A stretch of DNA of 64,000 nucleotides from contig CAIIXF020000008.1 in NCBI GenBank assembly GCA_903813345.2, positions 34,062,867 through 34,126,866 on the forward strand. Reading direction: 5' to 3'. Position numbers and translations under genes: made by a program. Positions 22,401-31,225 of this stretch are shown one piece after another (positions within the stretch are counted from its first letter, which is position 1; each line of letters starts with the position of its first letter). The notes under the pieces were generated by a model. That model was not told the DNA's origin and did not search any database. It was given only the letters and a program-made list of their open reading frames with translations. This stretch comes from Owenia fusiformis (Eukaryota > Annelida > Polychaeta > Sabellida > Oweniidae).

Positions 22401-23802
22401 ACCGATTGAAACAGTAGACTCTGAGATAACCCACCATGTTAACATGATCATGAATTCCATCCCAGCATCAGCTCAAATCATGAAGAAAATTGCTGAGGAA
22501 ACTGCTAAAGATCCTTATCTTCAGAAAGTAACCCAGTATGTCTTGCATGGTTGGCCATCATCAGCAGAGAGAGTATACTATCAGATGAGAGATGACCTTA
22601 CCCTGATTGACGGCATACTGATTAAAGGCAACTGCATGGTAATTCCAACCTCAATGAGGAAGGATATGCTTCATCGCCTACATGCTGGTCACATTGGCAT
22701 TGAAAAGTGCAAACGACTAGCCAGAACCTGTATGTATTGGCCAGGTATCTACAAAGATATTACACACATGGTAAATAGCTGTGAAGCCTGCCAAATGTAC
22801 AGATATAGCCAGAGGAAACAAAGCATGATTGATGGTGATACAACAACCGGACAATGGCAGAAAATTGGTTGTGATGTTTTCCACCTATTTGGAAAGAACT
22901 ACCTCATCATGACTGATTACTATTCCACATACCCAGAAGTAGCTCTTCTACAAAGCACCAACACCAGCACAATTATACAGCAACTGAAATCAACATTTTC
23001 CAGACAGGGTATTCCTAATATTGTTAGAGCAGACACTGGCTCTCAATTTGCATCCTCTAAATTTTCTGAGTTTGCCAAGGAATACGAGTTTGAGGTCTCC
23101 TTATCTAGTCCTTATAGACACCAAGGAAATGGGAAAGCAGAAAATTCAGTCAGAACAGTCAAACATCTCCTGAAGAAAGCAGCACATAGTGGTGAAGATC
23201 CCTACTTATCCCTTCTAGCATATAGAAATGCACCCCTAGAGACTGGTATGTCTCCTGCTGAAATGCTAATGGGACGTAGACTACGCAGCAAAATACCTCA
23301 ACTTAGTCCTGACATTAACAAGAAGTCAAAGATAAACAAACAAAGAAGAGTCTTAAAACAAAGACAGAAGAAATACTACAATAAAGGATCCAGAGATCTG
23401 CCAAACTTGACCAAGGATGATTATGTGAGAATGAAATCCAAGCATGATGACAAAGCCACTTGGGATGTAAAGGCTAAAGTCCTAGAGAAAGTGTCTCCCA
23501 GGTCTTACAAAGTACATGCTGATAATGGTGGAATCTATAGAAGAGACCGCCAAGATCTCTTGCATATTCCTGAACCAAAGCCTACCCCCCATGTAACAAA
23601 TACAAGTCCCATTAATCCAAATCCTTTGAGTAACTTACATGTCCCAACACCCACTAAATCTTCTATTCAAAGGGGAAATGATGAATTCAAGTCATCTGAA
23701 ACAACTGGTAACCATGGTAACACATCTAATAATTGTGAAGAACCTATGCCATTGAGAAGGTCAACTAGAATCTCAAAACCTGTTGTAAGACTTGATCTCT
23801 AA
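19465..23802 (+). CDS. Gag-protease-reverse transcriptase-RNase H-integrase polyprotein
   Basis: The single 1445-residue ORF has no stops or frameshift. Residues 1 to about 200 are capsid-like. Two knuckles follow, CKYCSKDHAIRKC (from C209) and a variant CDACGRSNHFNKSSVC. The aspartic protease has DTGA at D408, the reverse transcriptase YIDD at 708-711, and RNase H a catalytic Asp in STDSS (about 857). The integrase has an HHCC zinc site from about residue 1070 and the DDE triad D1137, D1190, E1226, with the DD35E spacing. All key residues are present, so the element is probably competent to make active enzymes. Gag and Pol are fused without a frameshift signal. The start is the first in-frame ATG after the primer-binding site. 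A 39-bp repeat encodes a 13-residue tandem motif between knuckles and protease. Confidence 0.96.
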   Translation: MDLKNSILPPPRIDFGKDLERQWRQFIRDFTWYLDALGDTAKSDKQKIGLLITSAGPNASKIYDTFVFVEGEDKGKYDHVVTKFSNYCLPKANETYERFIFRNRTKNEHEKFDEFLADLQTKIATCNYDTQESKILRDQIVIGINNDRLQERLLRESQLDATKAIEVCRSAEIAHQYSQIMSKPMERLSVSQTEIHNVKDRSNRMIINCKYCSKDHAIRKCPAYGKTCDACGRSNHFNKSSVCRAKGSSSNTSRASRSKRSRHSRGRRSVNQVNEVTTTDSDASDEDFNFYINTVKSVSKLQQLHNEYERYIYKNAISDQQATINMPDSAENHQQATIMPACVENHQQATIMPACVENHQQATIMPECVENHQQATIMPDNINVNSVGHDPWVTTLLVNDQLIDFKLDTGAKANLINIHDFQHLKNKPSVMPKNVNLIDYNGSKIKSQGVCTLTVHVKDRAHKVLFVIVPNGISLLCDETCVKLNLVKRIYVVNGNHQDENVTNKVSGQYHETNVNVVNCDISSIEKKYPNMFKCVTSGESMPFTYEIELKDGSTPVIHSPRVVSQPYREKVKTNLDKLETNGIIRKVYDATDWVNSMVTVVKDDKNVRTTIDPTDLNKCIKRQHYPLPKKDSIISAMRGAQFMSKLDASSSFFQIRLHNNSQLLTTFNTPWGRYCYNRLPQGLCASPEIFQKSMDEVLSGIEGAYAYIDDIIIWGCTKDEHDNRLNKVLQRLDRYNVKLNRKKCVIQTQKISFLGEILTPNGVMADHGMIAAILKMQKPDSKCKLQRFFGMINYTGKFIPNLSKQTTHLRKLLESDVPWHWDSHHEDEYVSLQKLLTSSPVLAYYDPDKRTKVSTDSSKDSLGAVLLQQHQDDWKPVAYAARSLSKCEQRYAQIEKELLGITYGCHKFDELIYGLHQIELETDHKPLIPISKKNLNEMTPRIQRLMMKLQRYDYFMTYTPGKYLVIADTLSRSVVSNTPIETVDSEITHHVNMIMNSIPASAQIMKKIAEETAKDPYLQKVTQYVLHGWPSSAERVYYQMRDDLTLIDGILIKGNCMVIPTSMRKDMLHRLHAGHIGIEKCKRLARTCMYWPGIYKDITHMVNSCEACQMYRYSQRKQSMIDGDTTTGQWQKIGCDVFHLFGKNYLIMTDYYSTYPEVALLQSTNTSTIIQQLKSTFSRQGIPNIVRADTGSQFASSKFSEFAKEYEFEVSLSSPYRHQGNGKAENSVRTVKHLLKKAAHSGEDPYLSLLAYRNAPLETGMSPAEMLMGRRLRSKIPQLSPDINKKSKINKQRRVLKQRQKKYYNKGSRDLPNLTKDDYVRMKSKHDDKATWDVKAKVLEKVSPRSYKVHADNGGIYRRDRQDLLHIPEPKPTPHVTNTSPINPNPLSNLHVPTPTKSSIQRGNDEFKSSETTGNHGNTSNNCEEPMPLRRSTRISKPVVRLDL
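20458..20612 (+). repeat. In-frame 39-bp minisatellite inside gag-pro
   Basis: Four near-identical units containing CATCAACAGGCCACAATAAT encode repeats of NHQQATIMPxCVE. A diverged fifth unit lies just upstream (from about 20419). It sits in the spacer between zinc knuckles and protease. Confidence 0.9.
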
Positions 23803-24220
23803 AAAAAATAATCAAGAGTATTAGCATCAATGTGATGTGATAGACATTTAGTCAGTGTATACTGACTTACAGCATTGAAAGACAATCAAAGACATTTAGC
23901 ATCAAGGTGATGTGATGAACATTTAGTCAGTTTATACTGACCTATAGTTTTCAGTGTTTAAAGACATTTTGAACAACTTCAGTAGATAGATCAAGCATTG
24001 AGTACAGCTTAGTTTATATATAAAATCAAGCATTGAGTATGGTAAACTTTATTTCATTTTACATACAGTTTACATACAGTTTACATATAGTTTACATACA
24101 GCAACATGCAATTTCCACATAAAATACAAATACATTGTAAGGCATATGGTTCTATTTTTATACAAATTGAATTGTTATATTTGATTACATGGACATGTAT
24201 CTCAGAATGACCTCCGATGT

Positions 24221-24232
24221 AAAAAGGGGAGA
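24221..24232 (+). promoter_or_regulatory. Polypurine tract
   Basis: AAAAAGGGGAGA abuts the 3' LTR, the expected position for plus-strand priming. Confidence 0.85.
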
Positions 24233-24363
24233 TGTAATGATCAGTTCATGTCAATCTAAGATTAACGGTACTTGTGTGTACGGTCTGCGTACACTACCCC
24301 TGTAATATTCTAACGAGTAATAAAGGGCTTCCTTTCCTGCACATGGAGTCTAGTCTTATTATA
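24233..24363 (+). repeat. 3' LTR, 131 bp
   Basis: Identical to 19292-19422 and followed directly by the TTGTT target copy. Confidence 0.95.
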
Positions 24364-24368
24364 TTGTT

Positions 24369-27200
24369 AATATCCACGTTGCTTGACAGCTAGACTATCC
24401 TTCAAAATCAGGGTTCATTTTCAACAAGAGAAAGTGAAACACCTGTTGATTTTAAGGATGAGAAGCGTGATGGGGTTTTTAACACCTATATTGCAAGAAA
24501 GCAATACTGTGACATCTGACACTACAGTTCAATTGATGTGTAACACTAGTTACTATTAGACATCAAGACGTCTCACTTGAATTGTTTGTTGTTCCAGATT
24601 CAAAGAATATTGATGTTTAGAACATCAAAGTCTTATTAATGTGAGCTTGCATTTCCATTGCATTCTAATGAGTTTATTTACTCATATTTTAGTCATAGTA
24701 TACATGTTTGTGTATGACTAAACAGCAATATTAGAAGATACATGAAACGTATATCTTCCCTAGCAACTTTGTGGATAAATACATTGCAGGTGTTTCTTAT
24801 CAAGAGACGCAGAATTTTTTATCACACTATATATGCTATTAGACTAGAATGCCACTGAATAACATGGTAGTCGTCTTATTTACCTGTAATTGTTGTAATT
24901 GGAACTCTCTAATGATATATTCTATCATGATATCGTACAATTTGTTCTAGTAAATTGTCAGCATATATCAGAGGAGGGTTTTCAGAACCAGTTCGTAAAT
25001 GATCTTGTCCTGATAACTTCTTCTAGAGTCGAATGATTCTTTAAGGTTTTGAGTTAGTGTTGTGGTTCAGTTGAACTTATTCACTCTTAACCATTATAAT
25101 CTCTTTCCCGGGTTTGTACCAAGATCTAGGATTGTATTCAGCAGGTATCATCTAGACATGTTTGGATACATGACTATCTTTAATTTACCGATTTTTTCAG
25201 AACGTGTTCGGTAATATGCACAGTTTTATTGTTGAATTGTAAACAACCAAGCATACTCGACTAATAAGGAGGGTGTACATGGGTTCTCCAATGATTGAAC
25301 ATGTGATCCTAATGGCAATGAGTAAATGATGAATCTCTACGTAGTTTATCATTCAGACATAGCCTAGCCTTTAAGGGTTACAATGCTTTGCAGAAGCACT
25401 TATGGTAGACTGTAAATCTAGTAAATCTAGTAAATCTCGTAAATCTAGTAAATCTAGTAAATCTAGTAAAATCTTGTAAAATCTTGTAAACTTTTTAGGG
25501 ACCATTCATTTGATATCAATGTCAGTCTCTATGAAGAGTACTGGTGATTATGATTCCTTTACAGCATTAGAAAAATACCTTCTCTGCATTAAAATTCAGA
25601 GTCATTCCTTTCATCAAATAATCAATATACAACAAAATTGTGAAATATTATAATAAAAAAGAATGTTTAATGGACTGATATGATATGGCTTTAAACTATT
25701 AATTACAAGGAATACAAGGAACATATCATCATCAAAACGTAAATGGAAAGCATTGTAGAAATGTCATACTATACTTTATGTGTAGGTAAAGCAAATAGAT
25801 CAATCAGTAAGTTGTCTCACTCTTCCCCTTACTACAGCATTTGATTGTTTTTATTATTTTGGGGGGTTGGCAAAAATCAATTTTGAATTTGCCATTTATC
25901 CATTCCTCTAACATTGGAACTTCTACAAATATTGTCAATTGAACAGCATCGCCAAAAAAGTAAGCAATAACTAAATTATCTGATAGGCTAAGCATTATAA
26001 CATTTTGCGAGGGAAAAACAAGCCTGTGTCATTTAGATGGTACGCATTGTCCCCCCAGTCCTTAAATGTGTGGCTTAATTTGTTAATAGAGCATGCTTCT
26101 TGGGTGGGTTGTGTATGATGATAAAATGGGTGTACCATTTGATAACCATTTTGTTATCCAGTACTAACATATAGTTGTTTTATAACTAAGTATAATGAAA
26201 TAAAAGGTAGAATTTTTTCGACATGTTCATTTCATTCATCTGTACAAAGGCATTTTCAGTGCTTTTTTGACATTTGCACTTATATCTTAGACATTGAATA
26301 ATCAAGTTTTACTAGATTTACTAGATTTACTAGTTTTACTAGATTTACTAGATTTACAGTCTACCAGCACTTATACCAGATGTTTAATATTTAAAGATGT
26401 AATTGGGATTTCGGAGTTATCACAATCCCAAGAATATTTAAACAACTGGTGTTCATAGTTCGAAGATCATAAAGAGTCCAACATATGGTAACCGATGTAG
26501 TACTTCGTCTCACCTTTACTCAAAAGAGAGAACGAAAAGTTTGCATTGATTTGAAGAACCAGATACATTTAAGGAACTTCAATATAATTCCTTTAGATCT
26601 TTTAATCAAGCAATTATTAGCTGTTATCTATACACGTACAAGGTATACAGAAGTATAGAAGGGTCGAAAAGTAAAGAAGGGTCGAAAACGTTATGTCAAG
26701 ACCAGTAGCTACTTCTTCAATCTTTGTTTCTAGAAGTCGAGTGGAAGATATGTTTAAAGCAGGCACAATGGGCAGCTTAAATTACTTCCAAGTCATGTAT
26801 GTAAGTCTAAGACATGTAAGACTATGCTAGAAAATATTCTGACATTTTTCTTAACTTTATGGCCAATCAGAATGTCAGAATTTGTACTGTGGTATAAGTT
26901 CGTTGTTGACCTTTGGTGGTTGAATTACCCCGCCATAGATAGACGTCCGTTTTTTATCATAGTGGCCATTTGAGTCATATATGAAATAATACTCAGTAGT
27001 TTTTTAGCATAGTGAATCTGAATTATTAGTTTTGTTAAGTGTTTAACACAGTTTGAACATTTCACCCCAGAACTTGTACTAGGTTATTAAGTTCCTTAGT
27101 CCCGAAGGCTTTAGGATGTAAAGTTGGGTTACCTAAAGTTGTAGGGTTGATCAATTTGTAGTTTGTTGCAAATTTATTCTATTCCCGTGGTCTTTCTGCT
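24369..27200. repeat. Hairpin-saturated non-coding DNA, right part
   Basis: It continues the structure of the left part beyond the gypsy insertion. Nested stems CCTTCAAAATCA/TGATTTTAAGG (24399-24457) enclose GTTCATTTTC/GAAAGTGAAAC (24413-24440). Others are TAGTCATA/TATGACTA (near 24690-24720), GAAGATA/TATCTTC (near 24735-24760) and GGTTTTGAG...CTCTTAACC (about 25053-25092). It is interrupted at 25404-26365 by a separate element. No gene is seen. Confidence 0.55.
25395..26374. mobile_element. 962-bp TIR element with 9-bp TSD (MULE-like)
   Basis: AGCACTTAT occurs at 25395-25403 and 26366-26374, exactly flanking GGTAGACTGTAAATC ... GATTTACAGTCTACC. Inside both ends lie inverted arrays of a 9-10-bp unit (CTAGTAAAT), about eight copies on the left and six on the right. 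Nine-base duplications are characteristic of Mutator-like elements, and subterminal arrays also occur in hAT elements. The interior holds only a 63-codon minus-strand frame of no known type, so it is non-autonomous. Confidence 0.88.
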
Positions 27201-27237
27201 GTTTAACCCACCGCCTACTTGGCTGGGATTCAGCACA

Positions 27238-27344
27238 TAGTGGCAATATTAGTGTAAGTAGTAAAGGTTTGCGTAGTAAAATCTTAAAATTTAAAGTAAT
27301 TTTAGTTTTTATTAGTAAACCATACTTACCTAATATTGCCACTA
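27238..27344. repeat. 107-bp unit joining the two outer ends of the 12-kb element
   Basis: TAGTGGCAATATTA opens it and is inverted at 27331-27344. Its left half (27252-27284) is the reverse complement of the sequence outside the left 125-bp repeat (about 15342-15374). Its right half (27283-27330) is the reverse complement of the sequence outside the right repeat (27525-27571). It therefore looks like the two outer ends fused tip to tip, or a MITE whose two halves were separated. Confidence 0.75.
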
Positions 27345-27399
27345 CAAATATGTCCCTCCCTCCTCCTCCGCTTACAGCAGAATTTTCATAAATGTTATA

Positions 27400-27524
27400 G
27401 CGGAATAATTGAGGAATATCCGGGATGTGTGCGGGGGTGCACAGTGTAATATGCTCAAGAAATTCCCGGGAAGTTGGCCATAGATAGATTCAATGGTGGA
27501 TGTTAGCACATAGTGGCAATATTA
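27400..27524. repeat. Right 125-bp inverted repeat of the 12-kb element
   Basis: It begins GCGGAATAATTGAGG and ends TAGTGGCAATATTA. It matches the reverse complement of 15375-15499 at 124 of 125 positions. Confidence 0.9.
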
Positions 27525-27572
27525 GGTAAGTATGGTTTACTAATAAAAACTAAAATTACTTTAAATTTTAAG

Positions 27573-28355
27573 AATTTATACCATTTCACAGTTATTACTA
27601 TAAACATTATTTGTACTAAATTGTCTCATATGTCTTGTTATTCTTCATTTTAATTAAGTATGCATGAAATTATTTCTGTAAAGGTCATGTCAATATGGTA
27701 TACTGTACTACAGTGTGGTATACAATATTATCATATAGTGGTAAAGTTTTAGAAATGTGATGTTCACTTTAAAATTGAGTGAATGTGATTTTCACTTTAA
27801 ATGGTGAATTGTGTGTGCAACTGTATTATTGAGGCCTCCATAATTATTAAAGTACATTTTTTACTATACCAATCAAAACAACCTTGTTGAATTAATTAAT
27901 TATTATGGAAATGGAATATATATATATATGAATCTTATTATTATCACACTTTAAAAAGTGCTTTATTGCCGTCGTCGTATGCATGCTGATGGTGGTGCGG
28001 CCATGTGGGTGGGGGCGGGGGGGGGGCGTACGTGCGGGCAAGCGCTACATGAATCGAGTCTCGTTTGTTGATGTCCAGTTGGTTTTATTTGTTTGCATTT
28101 TGTGAATTATCCTTGAGAATTAACAATGACCAAACTATTAACATTTCTAGCGTGTTGATTCAGCTTAAACTGTGGCTTTATACTATGCACGAGCTGTGGA
28201 AACAACATCATGTAGATTGAACATCATTAAATGTTATTTATTTTATTGATTTAACAAACTTTGTTCAGTAACGTAAATGTGAGACTCGTATTATACCTGA
28301 TATTAAAAAATAATATTAACTCAATTTAAAGCATTTTAAAGATTACTTCAAAAGA
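27573..28355. other. Upstream region of copy B, with G-rich island
   Basis: AT-rich apart from a G-rich, CG-containing patch at 27965-28045 that includes GGGTGGGGGCGGGGG (near 28008), a possible G-quadruplex. No TATA box is convincing. Confidence 0.4.
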
Positions 28356-30625
28356 ATGGAAGGACGATACTCGCTCTTAATTGGTAAGTCATTTTCTAGA
28401 ACACCTACATGTAACATTTTGTTATATTCAACGCCATCTTTATAGTGTTGAATATACAGATGCATTGAAAAATAAAAAAGATCCAATCCTTTTGAAAAAA
28501 TATTAGTCATTCATACTTTGTGAAATGGAAGATGGGAGTATTTTATGTCTGCCTTAAATGAAAAGTTGGAAACAGCCAAAAAGTCTTTCCAAATCATATA
28601 GGCCTAGGTTTTCACCTTTGAGCACTTTTCGAGTGATTGTGGGCCAACGCCCAACATTGTCAAAAACTTCCCTTTAATTTACAAGGCACAAGGCCAATTT
28701 ACGTTTCGTGAATGAAATGAGTGTCGGTTTTATAGGACAGGTACCGATCTATCTGAAAACATTTCTCAGATGAGTGAATGTTATATTTTTTAATGACAGC
28801 GGAGGGATTTGAGGAGACAACTCATAGCAGACTATTTTCACAAAAGTGAAATCTTTTAATCTTCATTTTTTGCCATGAAGAACAAATGCACCTCACTTTC
28901 ACTAGCTCACATTTGTTATAAGAGAAAGCCGAGAACTTAGGTGGAATTATGGATGGTGCAAGAATTTGGTATCTCCTTTTCACCAAATGCACTTTAGAAT
29001 GAAACACTAGACTTATACCAAATTGATTCCATTAACATAGTGCCATTTCAACGTAACGTCACCAATAATGGTCCCAGCCCCCGGGTCACAGCCTTTGATT
29101 ATGATACACAATTACTAGGGTGCATGATGAGGATGTGGAGGGGGAGCAGTCATAATTTGTCAAGGTCCTGGTTATGAATAAGATCATGTGTGTATTTCAA
29201 TTAGTTGTGATTTTGTTCAATTACAGCTATTCTTGTGCTTGGGGTAGGAGCAACAAATGGGGATGATGAATTAACCCCTATACCAGGTGACACTAAAGCT
29301 GACCAAATTGTCAAGAGTCTGATATCACCAGGTGGAGATATATACAATCTCTTTATGGAGATGGTCAACACTACGTATGGTTACATTCTCCTCAACAAAG
29401 AAATATGGGATGCGTTTGATGATGATTTAATTCTTGTTAACGAAAATATTGGTAGAATTATGGAGGTCATCCGCAAAAATAATGTTTCGGTTATATTAGG
29501 TGACCTCCTTGATGGTTTGCAATTCGCTAGAATGGCGATGGATAAAAAAGAATGGAATCTTGTAAAAGAGGCTACTGAAATAGCAGGATATCTGCGGCAT
29601 GGGGTTTTAACTAGAACACTTGAAAGGTTTTCTATACCAGCTAGTATCAAAAATCCAGTTGAAAAAGTGGTTGACGCATTGCTTGAACTGAAGAGAGAAG
29701 TTGCTGATTATTGCGGGTGTATACGGCAGACCACTTACAAAGGACTGTACAAAGAGATGAAAGATATTGAGAAAAGAAGCATTCGCTGGAGTATCACAAT
29801 TCAAGAAGCAAGAAAAATATGGCGCACGGGGAAGATTCGAAAAGGCTTACGCATGGCTGGTCGACGGGCTGTTGTTGCTGCCCGTAATGCAAGAGCATTC
29901 AACTATAGATTGGTTCATTCAAGGTTACCAAATCTTGTGACAAATACAATAACCTCTGTGAAGAAGGTCATCAGACCAATGCGTGAAGTAAGTATAGCAG
30001 TGCTATATTTTTGTCTGTGTTGTTGTTCACACATCTGTCGCACATTTTGTTATGTACTGCTTGACATATTTTTGTTAAGAGCAATAGAACCATATACACT
30101 TTACGCCATAAATCAATTTTGACTAACATTTGGGACATCTACACCCAAAAGGGAGATAGTAGATTGTGTCACTTTCCATAGTCATATACTAATTACAGAT
30201 TTTTATGGCCAACTCATCTAAATGTAATAATGGAGTAGTATTCATATTTAAATGAGTTAGCCATAAAAGGAGGTTAATCCGCCAGCTGGCAGTTGAAACT
30301 GCGAATGCTACCTAAGCATTGGTGGGTTTACTGTCAGTGTACAGTGTATTTTTCTTTGAAACCCCTAGACCTTTATGTACATACCTGGAAAATTATTTGC
30401 TTTTAGTTGTGGAAGAAGTATGAAATTGAAGTAATTACAGATATCGATTTCACTCGATTCAACATCAAACGTCCTAAGGATGGAACAACAAGGAGTCCTT
30501 ACAATATTGATGAGCTTCAAAAAGCAAATGTACCAGTGACAAAGGTTGATCAAGATTGGGAGTTCACGTTTTGGGATAGAGGTTCCCTATACATCGCACC
30601 CCCAACATTTCCTCCAACAGATTAG
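28356..30625 (+). CDS. Unknown secreted protein family, copy B (3 exons)
   Basis: Exons 28356-28383, 29227-29987 and 30407-30625 give 335 residues, with splice phases 1 and 0 as in copies A and C. The start codon heads MEGRYSLLI, aligned with MNGRYLLLF of copy C. With the second exon it makes a signal peptide (MEGRYSLLIAILVLGVGA), so the product is probably secreted. It keeps ISPGGDIY, an N-glycosylation site (NTT), the DYCGC pair, WSITIQEAR, FNYRLVHSRLPN and the C-terminal LWKKYEIEV / RSPYNIDELQ. Much of the middle differs from A and C, with about half of residues shared by eye. The mature chain is rich in Lys, Arg, Asp and Glu and predicted helical. I recognise no named domain. AATAAA is at 30895-30900. 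The frame running past 29987 is intron read-through. Confidence 0.85.
30197..30270. repeat. Short hairpin MITE in copy B intron 2
   Basis: TTTTTATGGCCAACTCATCT is inverted as ATGAGTTAGCCATAAAA with about 30 bp between. Confidence 0.6.
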
Positions 30626-30664
30626 CAGTGTTTTAATGTCACCATCAGAACTTTTTTTGTGGAC

Positions 30665-31075
30665 GGACCTATTAAAGCCAAATGTCACACTCGTGGAATT
30701 TTGTTTTTCAACAAATCATGATACTAGCATGCGTGGTGATCAAACATGATTTGTGGTTAAGGATTAACGTATCATCCATCATGTGAACACACGGAGTCTT
30801 TCACAATTTGGCATCTGCAACAATTTGCAATAACTTCCGAGGTGGTGAAATTTTGTCATATTAATGAATTGTGCTATATTGTTTTGACATTTAAAATAAA
30901 TGCAGAAATGAATCAACTGAACATGATCATATGGTTAATACTAAAGCCACATGTCACATTCATGGAATTTGGTTTTTCAACAAATCATGATACTAACATG
31001 CGTGGTGATCAAACATGATTTGTGGTCAAGGTTTAACGTATCATGCATCATGTGAACACACGGAACTCTGAAACA
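30665..31075. repeat. 132-bp direct duplication downstream of copy B
   Basis: About 30670-30800 and 30943-31075 are direct copies, about 90 % alike, sharing TTTTTCAACAAATCATGATA and GTGGTGATCAAACATGATTT. The second copy lies just upstream of the copy C promoter and the first overlaps the copy B 3' UTR, which suggests that the duplication that made copies B and C left it. Confidence 0.75.
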
Positions 31076-31123
31076 ATTCGTGCTGAACATGATGTGGTCT
31101 AACTTTTACCTCTATTCAGCGAG

Positions 31124-31130
31124 TATAAAT
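31124..31130 (+). promoter_or_regulatory. TATA box of copy C
   Basis: TATAAAT lies about 100 bp upstream of the start codon, leaving room for a short 5' UTR. Confidence 0.6.
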
Positions 31131-31225
31131 GTTTGACTTCCAAAGGGTATCCCCATTCTCTGGCTAACATTTAGCAAACAGCAATTAGCGTAAACTTTCC
31201 AAATATTTTCAATACAGACATTTGG

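Larger units (their letters stand above)
19287..24368 (+). mobile_element. Intact Ty3/gypsy LTR retrotransposon with 5-bp TSD
   Basis: TTGTT is duplicated at 19287-19291 and 24364-24368, exactly outside two LTRs of 131 bp that are identical base for base. Between them are a primer-binding-site-like TGG start, one uninterrupted gag-pro-pol ORF and a polypurine tract against the 3' LTR. Short LTRs, a single fused ORF, two Cys/His knuckles and the order protease, RT, RNase H, integrase fit the Mag/SURL lineage of Ty3/gypsy. Identical LTRs mean a very recent insertion. It interrupts the hairpin-rich element. Confidence 0.95.
15342..27571. mobile_element. 12.2-kb inverted-repeat-bounded composite element (candidate)
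   Basis: Two 125-bp sequences, 15375-15499 and 27400-27524, are inverted copies with a single mismatch and enclose 12 kb. Each is joined on its outer side to a different short end sequence. Those two end sequences are found fused together at 27238-27344. The enclosed DNA is non-coding apart from nested insertions and is saturated with short hairpins. Removing the gypsy element, the 9-bp-TSD element and the MITE leaves about 5.7 kb. I infer a large non-coding mobile or structured element. Independent insertion of two unrelated copies of a 125-bp repeat is the alternative. No transposase gene is seen. Confidence 0.5.
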
